A stretch of DNA of 64,000 bases from Tetrapyrgos nigripes (taxonomy: Eukaryota; Basidiomycota; Agaricomycetes; Agaricales; Campanellaceae). The position numbers and the translations under genes were made by a program. Below are positions 33,620 through 44,400 of this stretch, piece by piece. Numbering within the stretch: the first letter of the stretch is position 1; each line of letters starts with the position of its first letter. Location of the stretch: the NCBI GenBank assembly GCA_013368315.1, contig JAACJM010000014.1, positions 186,001 through 250,000 of the forward strand, in the 5' to 3' direction. Under the pieces are notes generated by a model. That model made no database searches. It worked only from the letters and a program-made list of their open reading frames with translations, and was not told the DNA's origin.

Positions 33620-35883
33620 CGCGAGTATGGGTATGAGTACGGGTATGGGTATGGGTATGGGTACGGGTATGGGTATGGGTACGGGTATGGGTATGGGTAC
33701 GGGTATGGGTATGGGTACGGGTATGGGTATGGGTACGAGTTCGGGCAGGAGTCCGGGAATGGGTACGGGTACGGGCAGGAGTACAGGAATGGGCATGGGA
33801 ATGAAAATCGAATCCCCAGCTCCGCTGCCTATGATTCAGATTGGTGGGTTCGAAGTTGAAGTTGAATCTCAGGCTCAGGCTCAGGGGGTAAGGAAAAGAC
33901 TGGCGGAGAGGGAGAGGGAAAGGGAAAGGGAAAGACAGGCGGAAAGAGAAAGAGAAAGAGAAAGAGGACGGGTAGAAACCCAGACTCAGACTCAGACGCA
34001 GGTACCGAGGATTATGTTTGGATCTGGTTCTGGTTCTGGTTCTGGATTTGATTCTGGATTTGGTTCTGGTTCTGGTGGGGACGACGATGGGAAGGGAAGA
34101 CCGCTGAGGTCGTCTAGTCGAGGTAGAGGTGGAGGTAGAGGTGGCGGTGACGGTGGCGGTGGCACGAGTAGTGGGGCAAACCCAAACGGTGTACCGATGA
34201 TAACGTTTGGAGACGAAGACGAATACGAGGATAAGAACAAGAACAAGAACAAGTCCCCCGGGCCCTCGAGTAGTGGTGGTGGTGGCGCGCCGAGTATCCC
34301 CATGATAACGTTTGGAGATGAAGACGAAGATGAAGATGAAGATGATGTACAGGGAGGGGGACGGGGACGGGGACGGAGACCTTTGGTGCCGATGATAACG
34401 TTTGGAGATGATAACGATAACGACAACGACGATGCTGGAGTAGGTGCAGGGACGAAGAGATTTGGTGGGGGACCTAGAGCTTCTGCTACAGCTACAGCAG
34501 GAAGAGGAGGTGGGACAGGGGCAAGAGGTAGAGCGTTGCCTACACCAGGAGGAGCAGGTGGTGAGTATTTCATCTCATCTCATCTCACTTTCTTTCGAGT
34601 TTTTACTTTCTTTCTTCGTGTTTTCCTTTTTTTTGTTGTTGGTAATTGGATGTTGGTTCATTTTAATTTGGAACAACCGTACCATTGTGATTACGATGTG
34701 TCGAGGCTCTCTCTAAATATCTAATTTTGCTTTACTATACTCCATTCTTATGTTTTCTCGCTTATTTTTCTTTCTTCTTTATCTATTCATCGTCCCTGCG
34801 TTGCTTTCTTCTTTTCTATTTTCACAAATGTACTAATCAACCATTCATTCCTTCTTCGTGTCATGTCTACTCTACCCCCAGCCTCCTCAATGGCTTTAAC
34901 TCGAGTTCGTCCCCCCCTCGACGCCCGCACCGGTACAGGCCTCATCTGTCCACACCCTTCATGTCGCCGTCCCATCATCGGTCGTGTCGTCGGAGCAATG
35001 GGGTTCAAATGGCATCCCGCGTGTTTTAAATGTAGTGTCTGTGGAGAGTTGTTGGAACATGTAAGTAGTTATGAGGGGATTTTGGATGATGGGCATGGGC
35101 ATCAAAAAGGTGGAGACCCTCACGCGTTGGGAATAGATAGAGAAGGCAAAAGACGGGGTATGCCGTATTGTCATTTGTGTTATCATGAGGTGGGTTGAAT
35201 CGTCGTGCTGTTGATGCTGATGCTAACGAACAAATACTTCATTTCTGTTTCTGTTTCTGTTTCTGTTTTCTCCAACTTGCATAAAAATCTCAATCAAAAC
35301 CCACTGTTTCAATCGACACGCAACACAGGCCTTTGCTCCCCAGTGTTACCATTGCAAAACCCCCATCATCGAAGAACGTTTCATCTCCCTCGACGACCCT
35401 GCCCTAGGCAAACGTACCTATCACGAACAACACTTTTTCTGTTCTGAATGTGGTGATCCTTTTATCGAAACACGTGGTGGTGTCGGTGGGACGGGTGAAC
35501 TTTCCTTTTCCGGAGACGGATCGTTCCAAGACGGGGGTGGAGGGGAATTTGCTTCATTCACCGTGTATAAAGGATACCCCTACTGCGAACCATGCCACGT
35601 CCGGTTGAGGTTACCCAAGTGTAAAAAATGTGGGAAAGCGTTAAGGGATAATGTCGGTGCTGTAGAGGCATTGGGACAAAAGTGGTGTAGGGGTTGTTTT
35701 TGTTGTGAGGGGTGTGGGGAACCTTTTGCTCGAGATCAAAGTCGGAATGGAAGAGATGGGTATAGAAATGGATATGGGTATGAAGAAGAGGAGGAGGATG
35801 AAGTGGAGGCGAATTTTTATGAGAGGAATGGTAAAGCGTGGTGTGAGAGGTGTTTTAGTGTGTTGATTAGGAATGAGATTTAG
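31395..35883 (+). CDS. Giant low-complexity protein with three C-terminal LIM domains
   Basis: LIM domains are double zinc fingers that bind proteins; fungal paxillin-like LIM proteins act at the cell cortex and actin. The first exon encodes more than 1050 disordered residues: Pro/Gln/Ser-rich (QSQSQ type), a poly-Asn run, a GMGMGT repeat, Arg/Glu-rich and Gly/Asp-rich parts. Five related motifs occur in its last quarter: PMIQIGGFE, PRIMFGSGS and three PMITFGD. Two introns (34561-34881, 35190-35328) lead to the LIM part. LIM1 has CPHPSC, HPACFKCSVC and YCHLCYHE; LIM2 has CYHCKTP, HFFCSECG and YCEPCH; LIM3 has CKKCGKAL, WCRGCFCCEGCG and WCERCF. The stop is at 35881-35883. The start may be 31395 or the in-frame ATG at 31443 (MAQQQPGQWF). 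Role is inferred only. Confidence 0.85.
33588..33620 (+). repeat. (AAC)11 microsatellite coding poly-Asn
   Basis: Eleven AAC units lie inside the LIM gene first exon and encode a run of asparagines. Length variation would change the protein without breaking the frame. Confidence 0.9.
33625..33736 (+). repeat. GGGTAT/GGGTAC minisatellite in coding sequence
   Basis: About 18 hexamer units, mostly GGGTAT with regular GGGTAC (and one GAGTAC) variants, encode Gly-Met/Gly-Thr repeats. The unit is a multiple of three, so copy-number change keeps the frame. Confidence 0.9.
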
Positions 35884-36772
35884 AATGATAAGTAGGGGTA
35901 TGGAGGTGTAGAGGTGGAGGTATGTATAGAGGAAGGGTTAACTGACGAGTTTTGAAGTTTTGAAGCTGAGGACGTGTACTTTTTTTTTTTGTTACTTGCC
36001 TGATTTCTTTCCTTCCTCTCTTTTTGTTACAGCCACTCGTTTAGTCGTTCTTGGTCTTTCATTCATGATTACTTTCTTGCTGTCAGTACTGAATACTGAG
36101 CGAGGACTCGTTTCTTTGACATTGCTACATCTACTTGCAATTTGCAGCTGTCGTGTCGCTGTGTCGTTGTGTAGTTGCATCATCATGGTTTGGTACATAT
36201 GTACTTTATATTCACTACTTGCTATTTTCCTTCAGAACCATAGTGGTCATTGACGACCTGTACACGCACCTTTCTTTTTCATACAGCATTACTTATAGAC
36301 GCCGAGTACGATTCTGTGATAACTTTAACTTATACAATGACTATACAGTGACTCTCGTTATAGTTCTAATTTTTGAAGGCAAGTACCTGCTCCCTTCCGT
36401 TCTTCCTTACACAGAAGGACCCCGGGTCGAACCATTATGGGGTTTTCTACTATCAATTTGTTTTTTCAGGACGCAGATAGGGGGTCAAACGTGAATTTGA
36501 AATTTGCAAGAGCGAAAACCTCTGGCGCCTGAAGCACTGACAGATTCTCAGAAGTGCAGAATTTGTCTCTACCGTGTGGTCATGTAGTAAGTATTCGGTA
36601 CACCAATACTTCTCTGATCCCTCCCCGGCGCCCCCTCCTCCTTTTTAGACCAGCAGTAGGTAAAGCAATCATCATCAGCTGTATTTGGGCGAAAGACTGT
36701 AATTACAAGTTGATTATCCCACTCTGAAGCTGTACTTGTACTCGTCGTTGTCCTCGACCGCCACCCCGACGG
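35884..36772. other. Intergenic between LIM gene and HET gene 2
   Basis: 3' UTR side of both convergent genes. T-rich just after the LIM stop. A 26-bp tRNA-Val-like fragment is at 36409-36434. No other gene recognised. Confidence 0.4.
36409..36434 (+). pseudogene. Possible tRNA-Val 3'-half relic
   Basis: ACACAGAAGG followed by ACCCCGGGTCGAACCA resembles the anticodon-stem 3' side through acceptor end of the tRNA-Val at 31284-31357, with about 11 bases of the T arm missing. It is short, so chance or tRNA-derived insertion debris are both possible. Confidence 0.3.
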
Positions 36773-38962
36773 CTACTGGGACCATGACCTCGGTTCCCAT
36801 TTCATACGAAGCAAGTAAGATCCAAGCTGAAGACTTTTCCTGTTTTCTACCACAACTACCAATCTCCAGTAACTGTCAAAGTCATTATAGGTCGAGGCGA
36901 TTGCGTCTGCGCCTGTGACTGTTTCGGATTGGGTGGCCTTCAATAAATCTGAGCTTAGGCTTGAGCTTGACCGAGACGCATAGGATCTCCAAACTTGTTC
37001 TGCATTTTCCAATTCGAATTCCAACGAGCCTTTCGCGTTCGGGAGGGTCTTCTTCACCCGTGGTAAAATAACGTCTACCCATGGCGCTGCCCTCGATCCC
37101 AGTCCCGGTCCTTCTCTTTGCATACCCAACACGACATGAAAGAACGAGGGTGAATCCGGCGCCAAAAGGTCATCCGACACGCTAAACGTGAGGAGACGGA
37201 ACCCAGTGAACAAGGACGCAGACGCAGTGTTGACATCAAAGCTGGTACCATAATCCGAATCATTGAACGAGGTAACGTAAACCATGTTCTGTAACCTCTT
37301 CCCAAACAAATCAGGGGGGTATATCTCCTCAAGCTGAAGATGCGCAAAAGTGAAGGGTACTAAAAAGCCGGAGTCTGGAGGGAGCATTTTTGGTGCCATT
37401 ATCAATCTAATCGTGGCAGGGTCTCTGGGAACGGGGATGTATTCAACTTCTAGACTCCTTGCACCTGGATGACCTCCCATCTCGCAAGTGACAGATATGT
37501 AGCCACCCTTGTCCACTCTCCCTAATAGTCTACCCATATGAGGATCCGAAGTGTCACTGAAAGTTCGAACATCGCCGTCTCGTCTGGAGATCTGCAGAGT
37601 ATACGAAGACACTCGCGTTTGCCGTGTGAATTGAAGGGTAAAGGCATTTTCCCTAGTAGCCTGATGTTTGTAGGTCAACGCTGCCTCTCCCCACCATGCC
37701 AAACTGAGACTAGTGCCAGACTTGGATGCCGGAGATAAAGACGACGATGAGTCGGGAACAAAATGCCGTGCAGAGGGAAGGAGTTGGACGTGATATACCA
37801 CCGAATCGGTGTACTGGTCAGTCCAGCGAAGTTGACGTGGGACAGGCTGCTCCCTGACGGTGATTTCAGATAGATTATCAAGTGAAGGGGGTGAAGGTTT
37901 CAAGACCAATTCATCTGGATAACACCGGACATACTGCTTCCCGTTTGTTTTTCGGAGGTAAATAGACAAGTAACTGCTGTCTTTGGAGGATTGACAGAGG
38001 AGGAAGGCGAGAACGATGTCCTTCCCGTGAGGACGGTGTGAAGAGGAAGATGAGGAATCCGTGAATTCTTCGAGAGGAAGATGGATACGAAGACCGTTGT
38101 TTCCAAACGAATATGATGATCTGTCGCTAATATCATCTGATTTGGAAGCCTCCACTTCACCAGACATCCTGAATTCGTAAGGAGATCTGGCTAATAAACC
38201 TCGTTCCTTCTTCCCAGACTCCTCTGAAGCAACCCAAGCAAAGATACTCCGGTCATCAGAAATCTTGATGATTTCTTGTTGCAGTCGCATGAACGCCTTT
38301 GCACCACCTTCTCCGTAAATCGGTGGCATGCTAACACCGAAAATCCCCATCAAACAATAAGCCGTGTCCTCTGGCCTCGTCGTCTCCCGTAACGCAGCCC
38401 ACGACATCCTTTGAGCAACGCTATATTCTGCAACGTCACGACCTTCAAAGACACCAACGGGGATAGCGGTCACCGCAGAAATGACATCGCGCAGACTAGA
38501 TCTAGTCCCAATCCTTGTCCAATCCTTGTCTAAAAACACGACATGGATAGGTGCCAGTAGTTCTTGTAGAGTCCAACCTCTCTTGAACCATCTGCTGTCT
38601 CTAAATGTAGACCTGGGGTCCCGAGGATGTTCTTTGGCCGAAACATCGCATAGATAGACATAGCAGACTACCGCGTCCTCGTAGTACTGATACATCGAGT
38701 TGATAGCTTCAGAAAGCTCGGCACTGCTCTCCTTGTTGATACAGCACGAGTCGATCCAAATCCATTCAAAGCTGTATCTTTGTGCGCGAGCACAGGCGGT
38801 TTTGACCTTGGTGTAGCCAGCTTTACGTTTCGCGGTTTGGAGGTTCTGAATGTCCTGAAAAGTGACCTCTTCCTTGTCCCAGGTGTGAGAGAGGATTGCG
38901 TAGGGGGGGATGTTAGTCTGGAACTCGTGAAGTTTAAAGGATTTCGTGTTCAAGAGACGCAT
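36773..38962 (-). CDS. HET-domain protein 2 (heterokaryon-incompatibility type)
   Basis: One 729-residue open frame, the inverted duplicate of HET gene 1. It starts MRLLNTKSFKLHEFQTNIPP and has the same HET blocks, including WIWIDSCCINKESSAELSEA and WFKRGWTLQELLAPIHVVFL. Residues 1 to about 378 differ from gene 1 at only about 15 positions. Beyond this the two proteins share islands such as SDTSDPHMGRLLGRVDKGGY and YPPDLFGKRLQ but differ by many substitutions and gaps. The frame ends WEPRSWSQ at a TAG (36773-36775) where gene 1 continues. No stop or frameshift is seen inside, so it looks functional. Expected role is non-self recognition or cell death, by family. Confidence 0.88.
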   Translation of the reverse strand: MRLLNTKSFKLHEFQTNIPPYAILSHTWDKEEVTFQDIQNLQTAKRKAGYTKVKTACARAQRYSFEWIWIDSCCINKESSAELSEAINSMYQYYEDAVVCYVYLCDVSAKEHPRDPRSTFRDSRWFKRGWTLQELLAPIHVVFLDKDWTRIGTRSSLRDVISAVTAIPVGVFEGRDVAEYSVAQRMSWAALRETTRPEDTAYCLMGIFGVSMPPIYGEGGAKAFMRLQQEIIKISDDRSIFAWVASEESGKKERGLLARSPYEFRMSGEVEASKSDDISDRSSYSFGNNGLRIHLPLEEFTDSSSSSSHRPHGKDIVLAFLLCQSSKDSSYLSIYLRKTNGKQYVRCYPDELVLKPSPPSLDNLSEITVREQPVPRQLRWTDQYTDSVVYHVQLLPSARHFVPDSSSSLSPASKSGTSLSLAWWGEAALTYKHQATRENAFTLQFTRQTRVSSYTLQISRRDGDVRTFSDTSDPHMGRLLGRVDKGGYISVTCEMGGHPGARSLEVEYIPVPRDPATIRLIMAPKMLPPDSGFLVPFTFAHLQLEEIYPPDLFGKRLQNMVYVTSFNDSDYGTSFDVNTASASLFTGFRLLTFSVSDDLLAPDSPSFFHVVLGMQREGPGLGSRAAPWVDVILPRVKKTLPNAKGSLEFELENAEQVWRSYASRSSSSLSSDLLKATQSETVTGADAIASTYNDFDSYWRLVVVVENRKSLQLGSYLLRMKWEPRSWSQ

Positions 38963-39504
38963 GTAAATCGGTTTGGCGAGGAAAGAACTTGAGACTGTAA
39001 GGATGAAAGTACATGGTCAGGTCATCCTGAGTTTACGGGGAGAAAGACCGCTCACGGTGTGGAAGCCCCAGACACTCAATGAAGAGACAATGAGCTCTGC
39101 ATTGATTACGCTACGCAAATATGTCCTGTGTTTCGGAGATCCCCTCATGAGCGCTAGTCTTCAACAGCAGTGAGCGTGGATATTCGAATTATTCGAATCA
39201 GTCGATGCCGAGAAGGATTTGAGAAGGATATTGAGTTGGTTTAGAAACAGCATTGACAGCAGGACGGGTACCAGCTGTCGCGGCCAGTGGTGGAAGAGAA
39301 AAGAAACACAACTGCTGTGATTTCATCTCCGTAGGTCCATGCACAAAAGCTTTAACAATAACGGTACACCAAGGCAGAATGCAAAAAATAAAATCTGGCT
39401 GTAATCTGCAGAAAATACTTATGGCATAAAGATGAGTATACTTCTAGTAGTACCACAATGCCCCTAATAGTAGTAAGAGCGATAAACTCTTTTCCACTAG
39501 GATC
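36773..39504 (-). repeat. Right arm of large inverted repeat (HET gene 2 unit)
   Basis: Reverse-complement homologue of 25353-28250, including about 540 bp of shared upstream DNA (for example CATGAGCGCTAGTCTTCAAC near 39150 and its complement near 25720). The outer end lies 28 bp from the flavin monooxygenase fragment. Confidence 0.75.
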
Positions 39505-39531
39505 GTCCATTCAAGAAAGAAAACAAGGAGC

Positions 39532-39640
39532 ACCCCTCAATACATCCCTCTCCTCCTTCAAATGCCCGATCTCCTCCAGTTCGATGACTTTCAAGAAAGG
39601 CCAAGTCAACCAATTCCCTCCACTTCGATAGGTCTTCAAC
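39532..39640 (-). pseudogene. C-terminal exon fragment of the flavin monooxygenase gene
   Basis: Read on the minus strand, KTYRSGGNWLTWPF, one extra Leu, then KVIELEEIGHLKEERD matches the last 35 or so residues of the FMO at 9875-12145. The DNA is also alike (compare 9892-9995). No other part of the FMO gene is present. It lies between the right HET arm and the 3' end of the ASCC1-like gene, so it is a leftover of a duplication or rearrangement. Confidence 0.8.
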
Positions 39641-39674
39641 TTCTGCCCTCCATCACCCAAGTTCAGCACTCCAA

Positions 39675-41411
39675 TCAACCCAATCCTACACCACCAACAC
39701 TAACATACTCATCCTCCGGTCCATGCGAGCCCATGATGCAGAGTTGGATTTCAGGAATAGAGTACGTCCCTAGTGAGACAGGGATTGTTCTATCTTTATC
39801 CTTAACGGCTGTGGGCGTGGTGGTGGTGATCCTCGTAGTGGTGACTATATCTGTCTCAACGCTCCTCGTGGTCTTCGTCAGTGAAATTTTTGCCTTCTCG
39901 CTGCCTGTCGCAGGTATCGACGTTGAGGAAAGCAGAGAATCACCGTGTTGACCTTCCCCTTCTCCTAGCCCCCGTAACTCCCGTAAAGCCTTCGAAGCCA
40001 ATATATCATCAAACGAAAATAATTCTCTCCGTTTCGCATTTGCTGCAGGACCTCGGAATCCTTTGGGTATCTTGCGGTGTGAGGTGTTGATTACCGTGCA
40101 GTGGAGCTGGTCATTCCGGTTCAGGTAGTTTAGTTCGGGGTGAACAAGAAAAACTGTGAGGAATGGCCAGGGGTACTTACTTTGAGGGGACGCGTATCAG
40201 TGATGTACCCCGCTTCCTTGAACGTTTTGTGGACAAGTTCTTTATTGAGATTGGGAGGTGGACAGAAAGTAAGGAACGACAAAGCGAGTTGAGGATAAGA
40301 TACGTACCGGACACACGAGCCAGTTTCCTTCTACATATCGCATCATTATCGTCTTTTGTGTGCGCCTGCGAATCTGATTCCGATTGCAAGGGACTCAACC
40401 ACAGCACCCTCGCTCCCAACTCCTCCGGTTGCAACTTCTTATCTCTAGACTCAAATACACCCATCAAGTCGAGAGGTGCTTCCAATCCCTTTTCTTTCCC
40501 CTTTCCTCCTCCAAGTTCAGACTTCAAGTCACATTCCTCGACGATAGCACGTATTTGTGGGCCTAGTGAACGTAACAAAGCAAGTGCGGATTTGACTGTC
40601 TTTCTTTCAACCCGTTCCCCTTCACTTTGTGGTGGTCCTGGTCCTAGTCCTGGTCCTGGTTTAGATTGACCGTCCGGCGCTGGAACTTCAACTAAGGACG
40701 GGGAAGGAGGAGACTTCAGCGCATACCCTCATTTTGATTCCGATCATTCTCCAACGTCATAACTCCAAGCGTAAAATGGAATCTTCGAGGATTGATTATG
40801 ATGGATGGGTCGAGACCTCTTATCCTGGGACCGCCAGTGCTACCAGAAACCGAGTCACCACTTGTACTTGCACTTGTACTCGAAACTGCGAGAAGTCCAT
40901 CTTGAAACCTCCCGATTTTAGTTCGTAGACTAGGATGGTGGCCCTGTTCATAATCCCTGTCAGCTTTCAACACAAGTGTAAGAGTAAGAGGACATGCATG
41001 TAGTTGATGCATGTAGGTGGTATACTGACCAGAGGTAAAGCAAGAAAGTGGGTAGGTTTCGGTTGCGTTGCTTTGGGTTTTGGTTGGGATTGGGAACGCT
41101 GGGTTCGCGAGTGAGTTTGACGAGACGTGCTTTGGGTTCGGGTTTGGGCTCCAGCTGCAGTTTCGAGTTGAGAAGTAGTTGCGTCGACGTGAGACACGGT
41201 CGCAATTGAACGACCTCCACGTCCACGACCGTGACTGCGACTCCATCCTCGTCCCCCTCGACCTGGAAGTTGAAGTGATCCATGTTGTTAAACATATCAG
41301 CATTAGTTTTCAATACATCATTGTGCTTCAGACCAGAACGAAACGGACAGGATATGATCACTGGTTCGACATACCTACGGAGGCGCTAGTTTGTTCAGCA
41401 GACGATGACAT
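39675..41411 (-). CDS. ASCC1/AKAP7-type 2H phosphoesterase (2'-5' RNA ligase-like)
   Basis: Proteins of this type carry the AKAP7 2'-5' RNA ligase-like domain; human ASCC1 works with the ASCC alkylation-repair complex. The ATG at 41411 gives MSSSAEQTSASV, joined over an intron to an RGG/Ser stretch (RGGRGWSRSHGRGRGGRS) and a Gln/Thr/Ser/Pro-rich linker. The catalytic fold starts KPTHFLALPL and, after an intron, continues with HHPSLRTKIGRFQDGLL and LDPSIIINPRRFHFTLGVMT, where HFT is the first HxT motif. A long insert follows, then VSEFVHKTFKEAGYI and LKLHCTVINTSHRK with the second motif HCT. The end SIPEIQLCIMGSHGPEDEYV matches the family. Both HxT motifs are intact. The KH domain of animal ASCC1 was not seen. 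Six or so introns are inferred. Confidence 0.82.
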
Positions 41412-44400
41412 CAGGGTAAGGAGTCGACGAGTCCTAGTCAGAGTCCAAGTGGGACAGGACAAGTTTAAGAAATACATCATGGGTCCCAAAAAACTAGAGC
41501 TAGTACCGAGATTTACCGGACCGGGGACCTTCTGACAGTGACATCTGTGGGCAAATCTTAATCAAATCCCCAATTTGGAAATTCTTGTTGGCTTGCCATC
41601 CTCCTGTCCAGATACATTTTTCTGAAGTTCAGAGTCTGAACTGACAGTCTGGAACTTTTCTTTTTCTTCATATTGCAATTGCTTTGGCCTTTCTTCAGCT
41701 TGCATTGGCCTTTCGCGGCCTTCGCCAGCATATGCAACTTCTGTTCTTTCTGCAACAGCTTCAGGCAGACGTTGTTGAAGCTAGGCAACCGTTTCAATGA
41801 CATTCGGCAGCTCAAAGCTCTCAAGGAATCCATTCGCAGGTCAATTCTCGTTGCTCAAGGGTCGCCGAGCTCCCCAGCTTGGCCGCTCAGTGTTTTTTTC
41901 GCCCACGGCACAATCCAAGCTCTGGACCTTGACCGCTTTCGAATATGACTGGATATCATGACGCTGCTGCTACGTCCAAAGGCTCCAAATGATTATACGC
42001 ACCCATGCATACAGCTCATCACTTCACTCCACCAGTCTCTTTCTCTGGACTTTGGTCTGCCCTGAAAGTTAGCCAGAAGTCTTGCCGGATGTTCCAACTC
42101 CGAGTTGTTACGTATTGAGGCCCCTTCAAGTTTAATACCCGTACGGGCCTTTACAAGTACTAATTATACATATGAAGTGCTTTCTGCAATCTAGGGTTTG
42201 CGGTCCCGACGACGACAAGGGAAGTAAACTCAGGCAGCACCCTGTCAGGCTCCACAACTTGTCCGAGATCCCCAGGTAAGGGTTTCCCTGGAGAGTACTT
42301 ATGTACTTACTTACCACATTTGTACAGGGGGACCAGTCCTGTTTCACGACGTCGAGCTTTGTTCTCAAAAGGGCCTTGAAACGACGAAATCTGCCTCAGC
42401 TTCCCGGAATGGTCACTGGAATTGGAATGGAATGATGGATTTAATGGAACGATGCCCTCTGTCCTAGTCCAAAGCTACTCACTTAAAACCTAGTTTGAAC
42501 TTTGAACCTACCGCTACGGGTACAAAGTGCCACACAGTCCGCCACTGAACGGTGACTACTTAGTATCCCAACCCAGTTTTCATGTGGTTCGCGATTCGAT
42601 TCCTAACGCCACTGCTGCTTCAAGCTGGAGTAGTACTCATCATTCCATCCCAATGTCCATTGTGTAAGTTCGTCATGATTCATGACATGGAGTATGTTCT
42701 TCTCTTCATCATTGCGAGATCCGAGTCATACTGACAATGACTCCTTTGAGTCTTTCTTTAGCATACTATGCCTATTGGCAGGAAACTGATAGCTATTAAC
42801 CCACGACGTCCATAGCCACCGAATCCGTGTTCGCGAGAGAGCACATTTCGCAGTTTGCCGGAGCTCCTTTTACTTCCACCAGTGACATGTATGAAATGAG
42901 TAACGTCTAACCATCTAATTTCTATCAGAATCTATCGGTACCGCTGCCAGTGTCACAATGTCAGATCCAAGCTCGATCTCAGGAGCCACAGAAGGCTCAG
43001 TCCTGTTACCGGCGATTTTGGTTTTGTACTTAACCATGTCGACTCGGCTTGGCTTGGCTCGCATTCCTAGGATACTTACTTACCCTCTGACCAGCTCGTT
43101 TTGTAGGCTGTGCCATACACAACCTCGTTAAGGGTACAAAAAACAGTAATTAGTACGCGAACTCCGAGAACTACAGCTATATCGATGAACATATCGCTTA
43201 TATCTTTTTTTTTGTCTTTTCATGTCAAGGTTCCGAGACAGTCGCAGAGCTGCTCCTTTCACCTCTTACGCAACGTGGTTGCGCAGTAGGGACACACCGG
43301 TACTCCGAGTCCATTCAGGAACCTAGTACTTGCAATAAGGGGTCAGCCACAGTGACACACTGTGATGCACAAGAAGCCTCGCTCATGTGCTCAAAGCGTG
43401 AAGTTGAAGTCTTCACAAAAATACTACGCAGTTGCGCAGACCCGAAAACACCGGTGAAGAGTCTTATGGACATTGGTCACCGGTTCCAATGGTGCCTATT
43501 GGAGAGGAGAGATGCACACAGACACGGACCCAGTATGGACATTGGACTGCACTAGCTTTCCACTGACAGGAGAAATTTAGCCGGAGTCAGTTCATACTTA
43601 CTAGACGAAAGCTGATGCCACAACGTAGGGTCCTCGGTCTCTTCCATCAATATCAGTGGTCTTCCTTCTTCTAGTCTCTAGTAGTAGTAATAGACCCACT
43701 TAAGTTCCAATCTCCTTGTGAAATCTGAAAATACTGCACCGGATCCCAATCCTCACTCTCATTACATGAAAACGCGAGATCTCGAGAAACTGGCCATGGA
43801 TCGTTTTTACGTCCAGTGACGTCTTCGCGTTCCTCCGGTACCGAAGGGCCTGAGCTTCTAGTCTCGACTCTTGGCAGGAAGTGCTAGAATACCGCTACCT
43901 ATAGCCACGTCTAGAAACTCGAGAACGTCCAGAGGTCCAGCACAAGATTCCCAATACAAATCGTTCTCATCCGCGTCTACCGTGACGGTGATGGTCTGCG
44001 CGATTCACCCCAGCTAAAGTCAACGCGTAAACGCAGCTATGGGCCTTCTCTTCAATTGGTCTTGAACTGCGAGCTCGTTGATTGCCGTGCCCCCAAGATG
44101 CCTGATAAAAGTTGCCAGCCGACCTTGCAGAGGACCGAATTTCTCGCATCAATGCAGTACGTGCGCGTGGTCAGTGCTGCGACGCGTCCTATGGCGTAGT
44201 CGCATTTCAGTTCCGTGTTTTTGTCTAGTGTATCGTCGTTCATTAATCCCATTGACAGCTAACTGGCTGTCTCAAAGGTCCTGCAATTTCGGTGTCTGAC
44301 ATAGACAAAGCTAATTCTTGTCTGGGGCTTGTCCAATAGCTTCACCGCTGAGTAGAAAGCTGTAGAAAGCCGGAAAGTGAAGGTGCATGAGCGGACGAAA

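Noticed and set aside
33625..33736. Interstitial telomere repeat (GGGTAT-like)
   Set aside because: The hexamer is not the fungal TTAGGG unit, it alternates with GGGTAC in a coding pattern and is in frame with the LIM gene.
31825..33859. Long overlapping open frames (364 and 276 codons) in other frames of the LIM gene
   Set aside because: They arise from the low-complexity CAG/CAA and GGGTAT repeats, which lack stops in several frames. Only the main frame connects to LIM domains.
41519..41534. GACCGGGGACCTTCTG resembling the tRNA-Val T-arm region
   Set aside because: Only 14 matching bases and no cloverleaf around them; likely chance.
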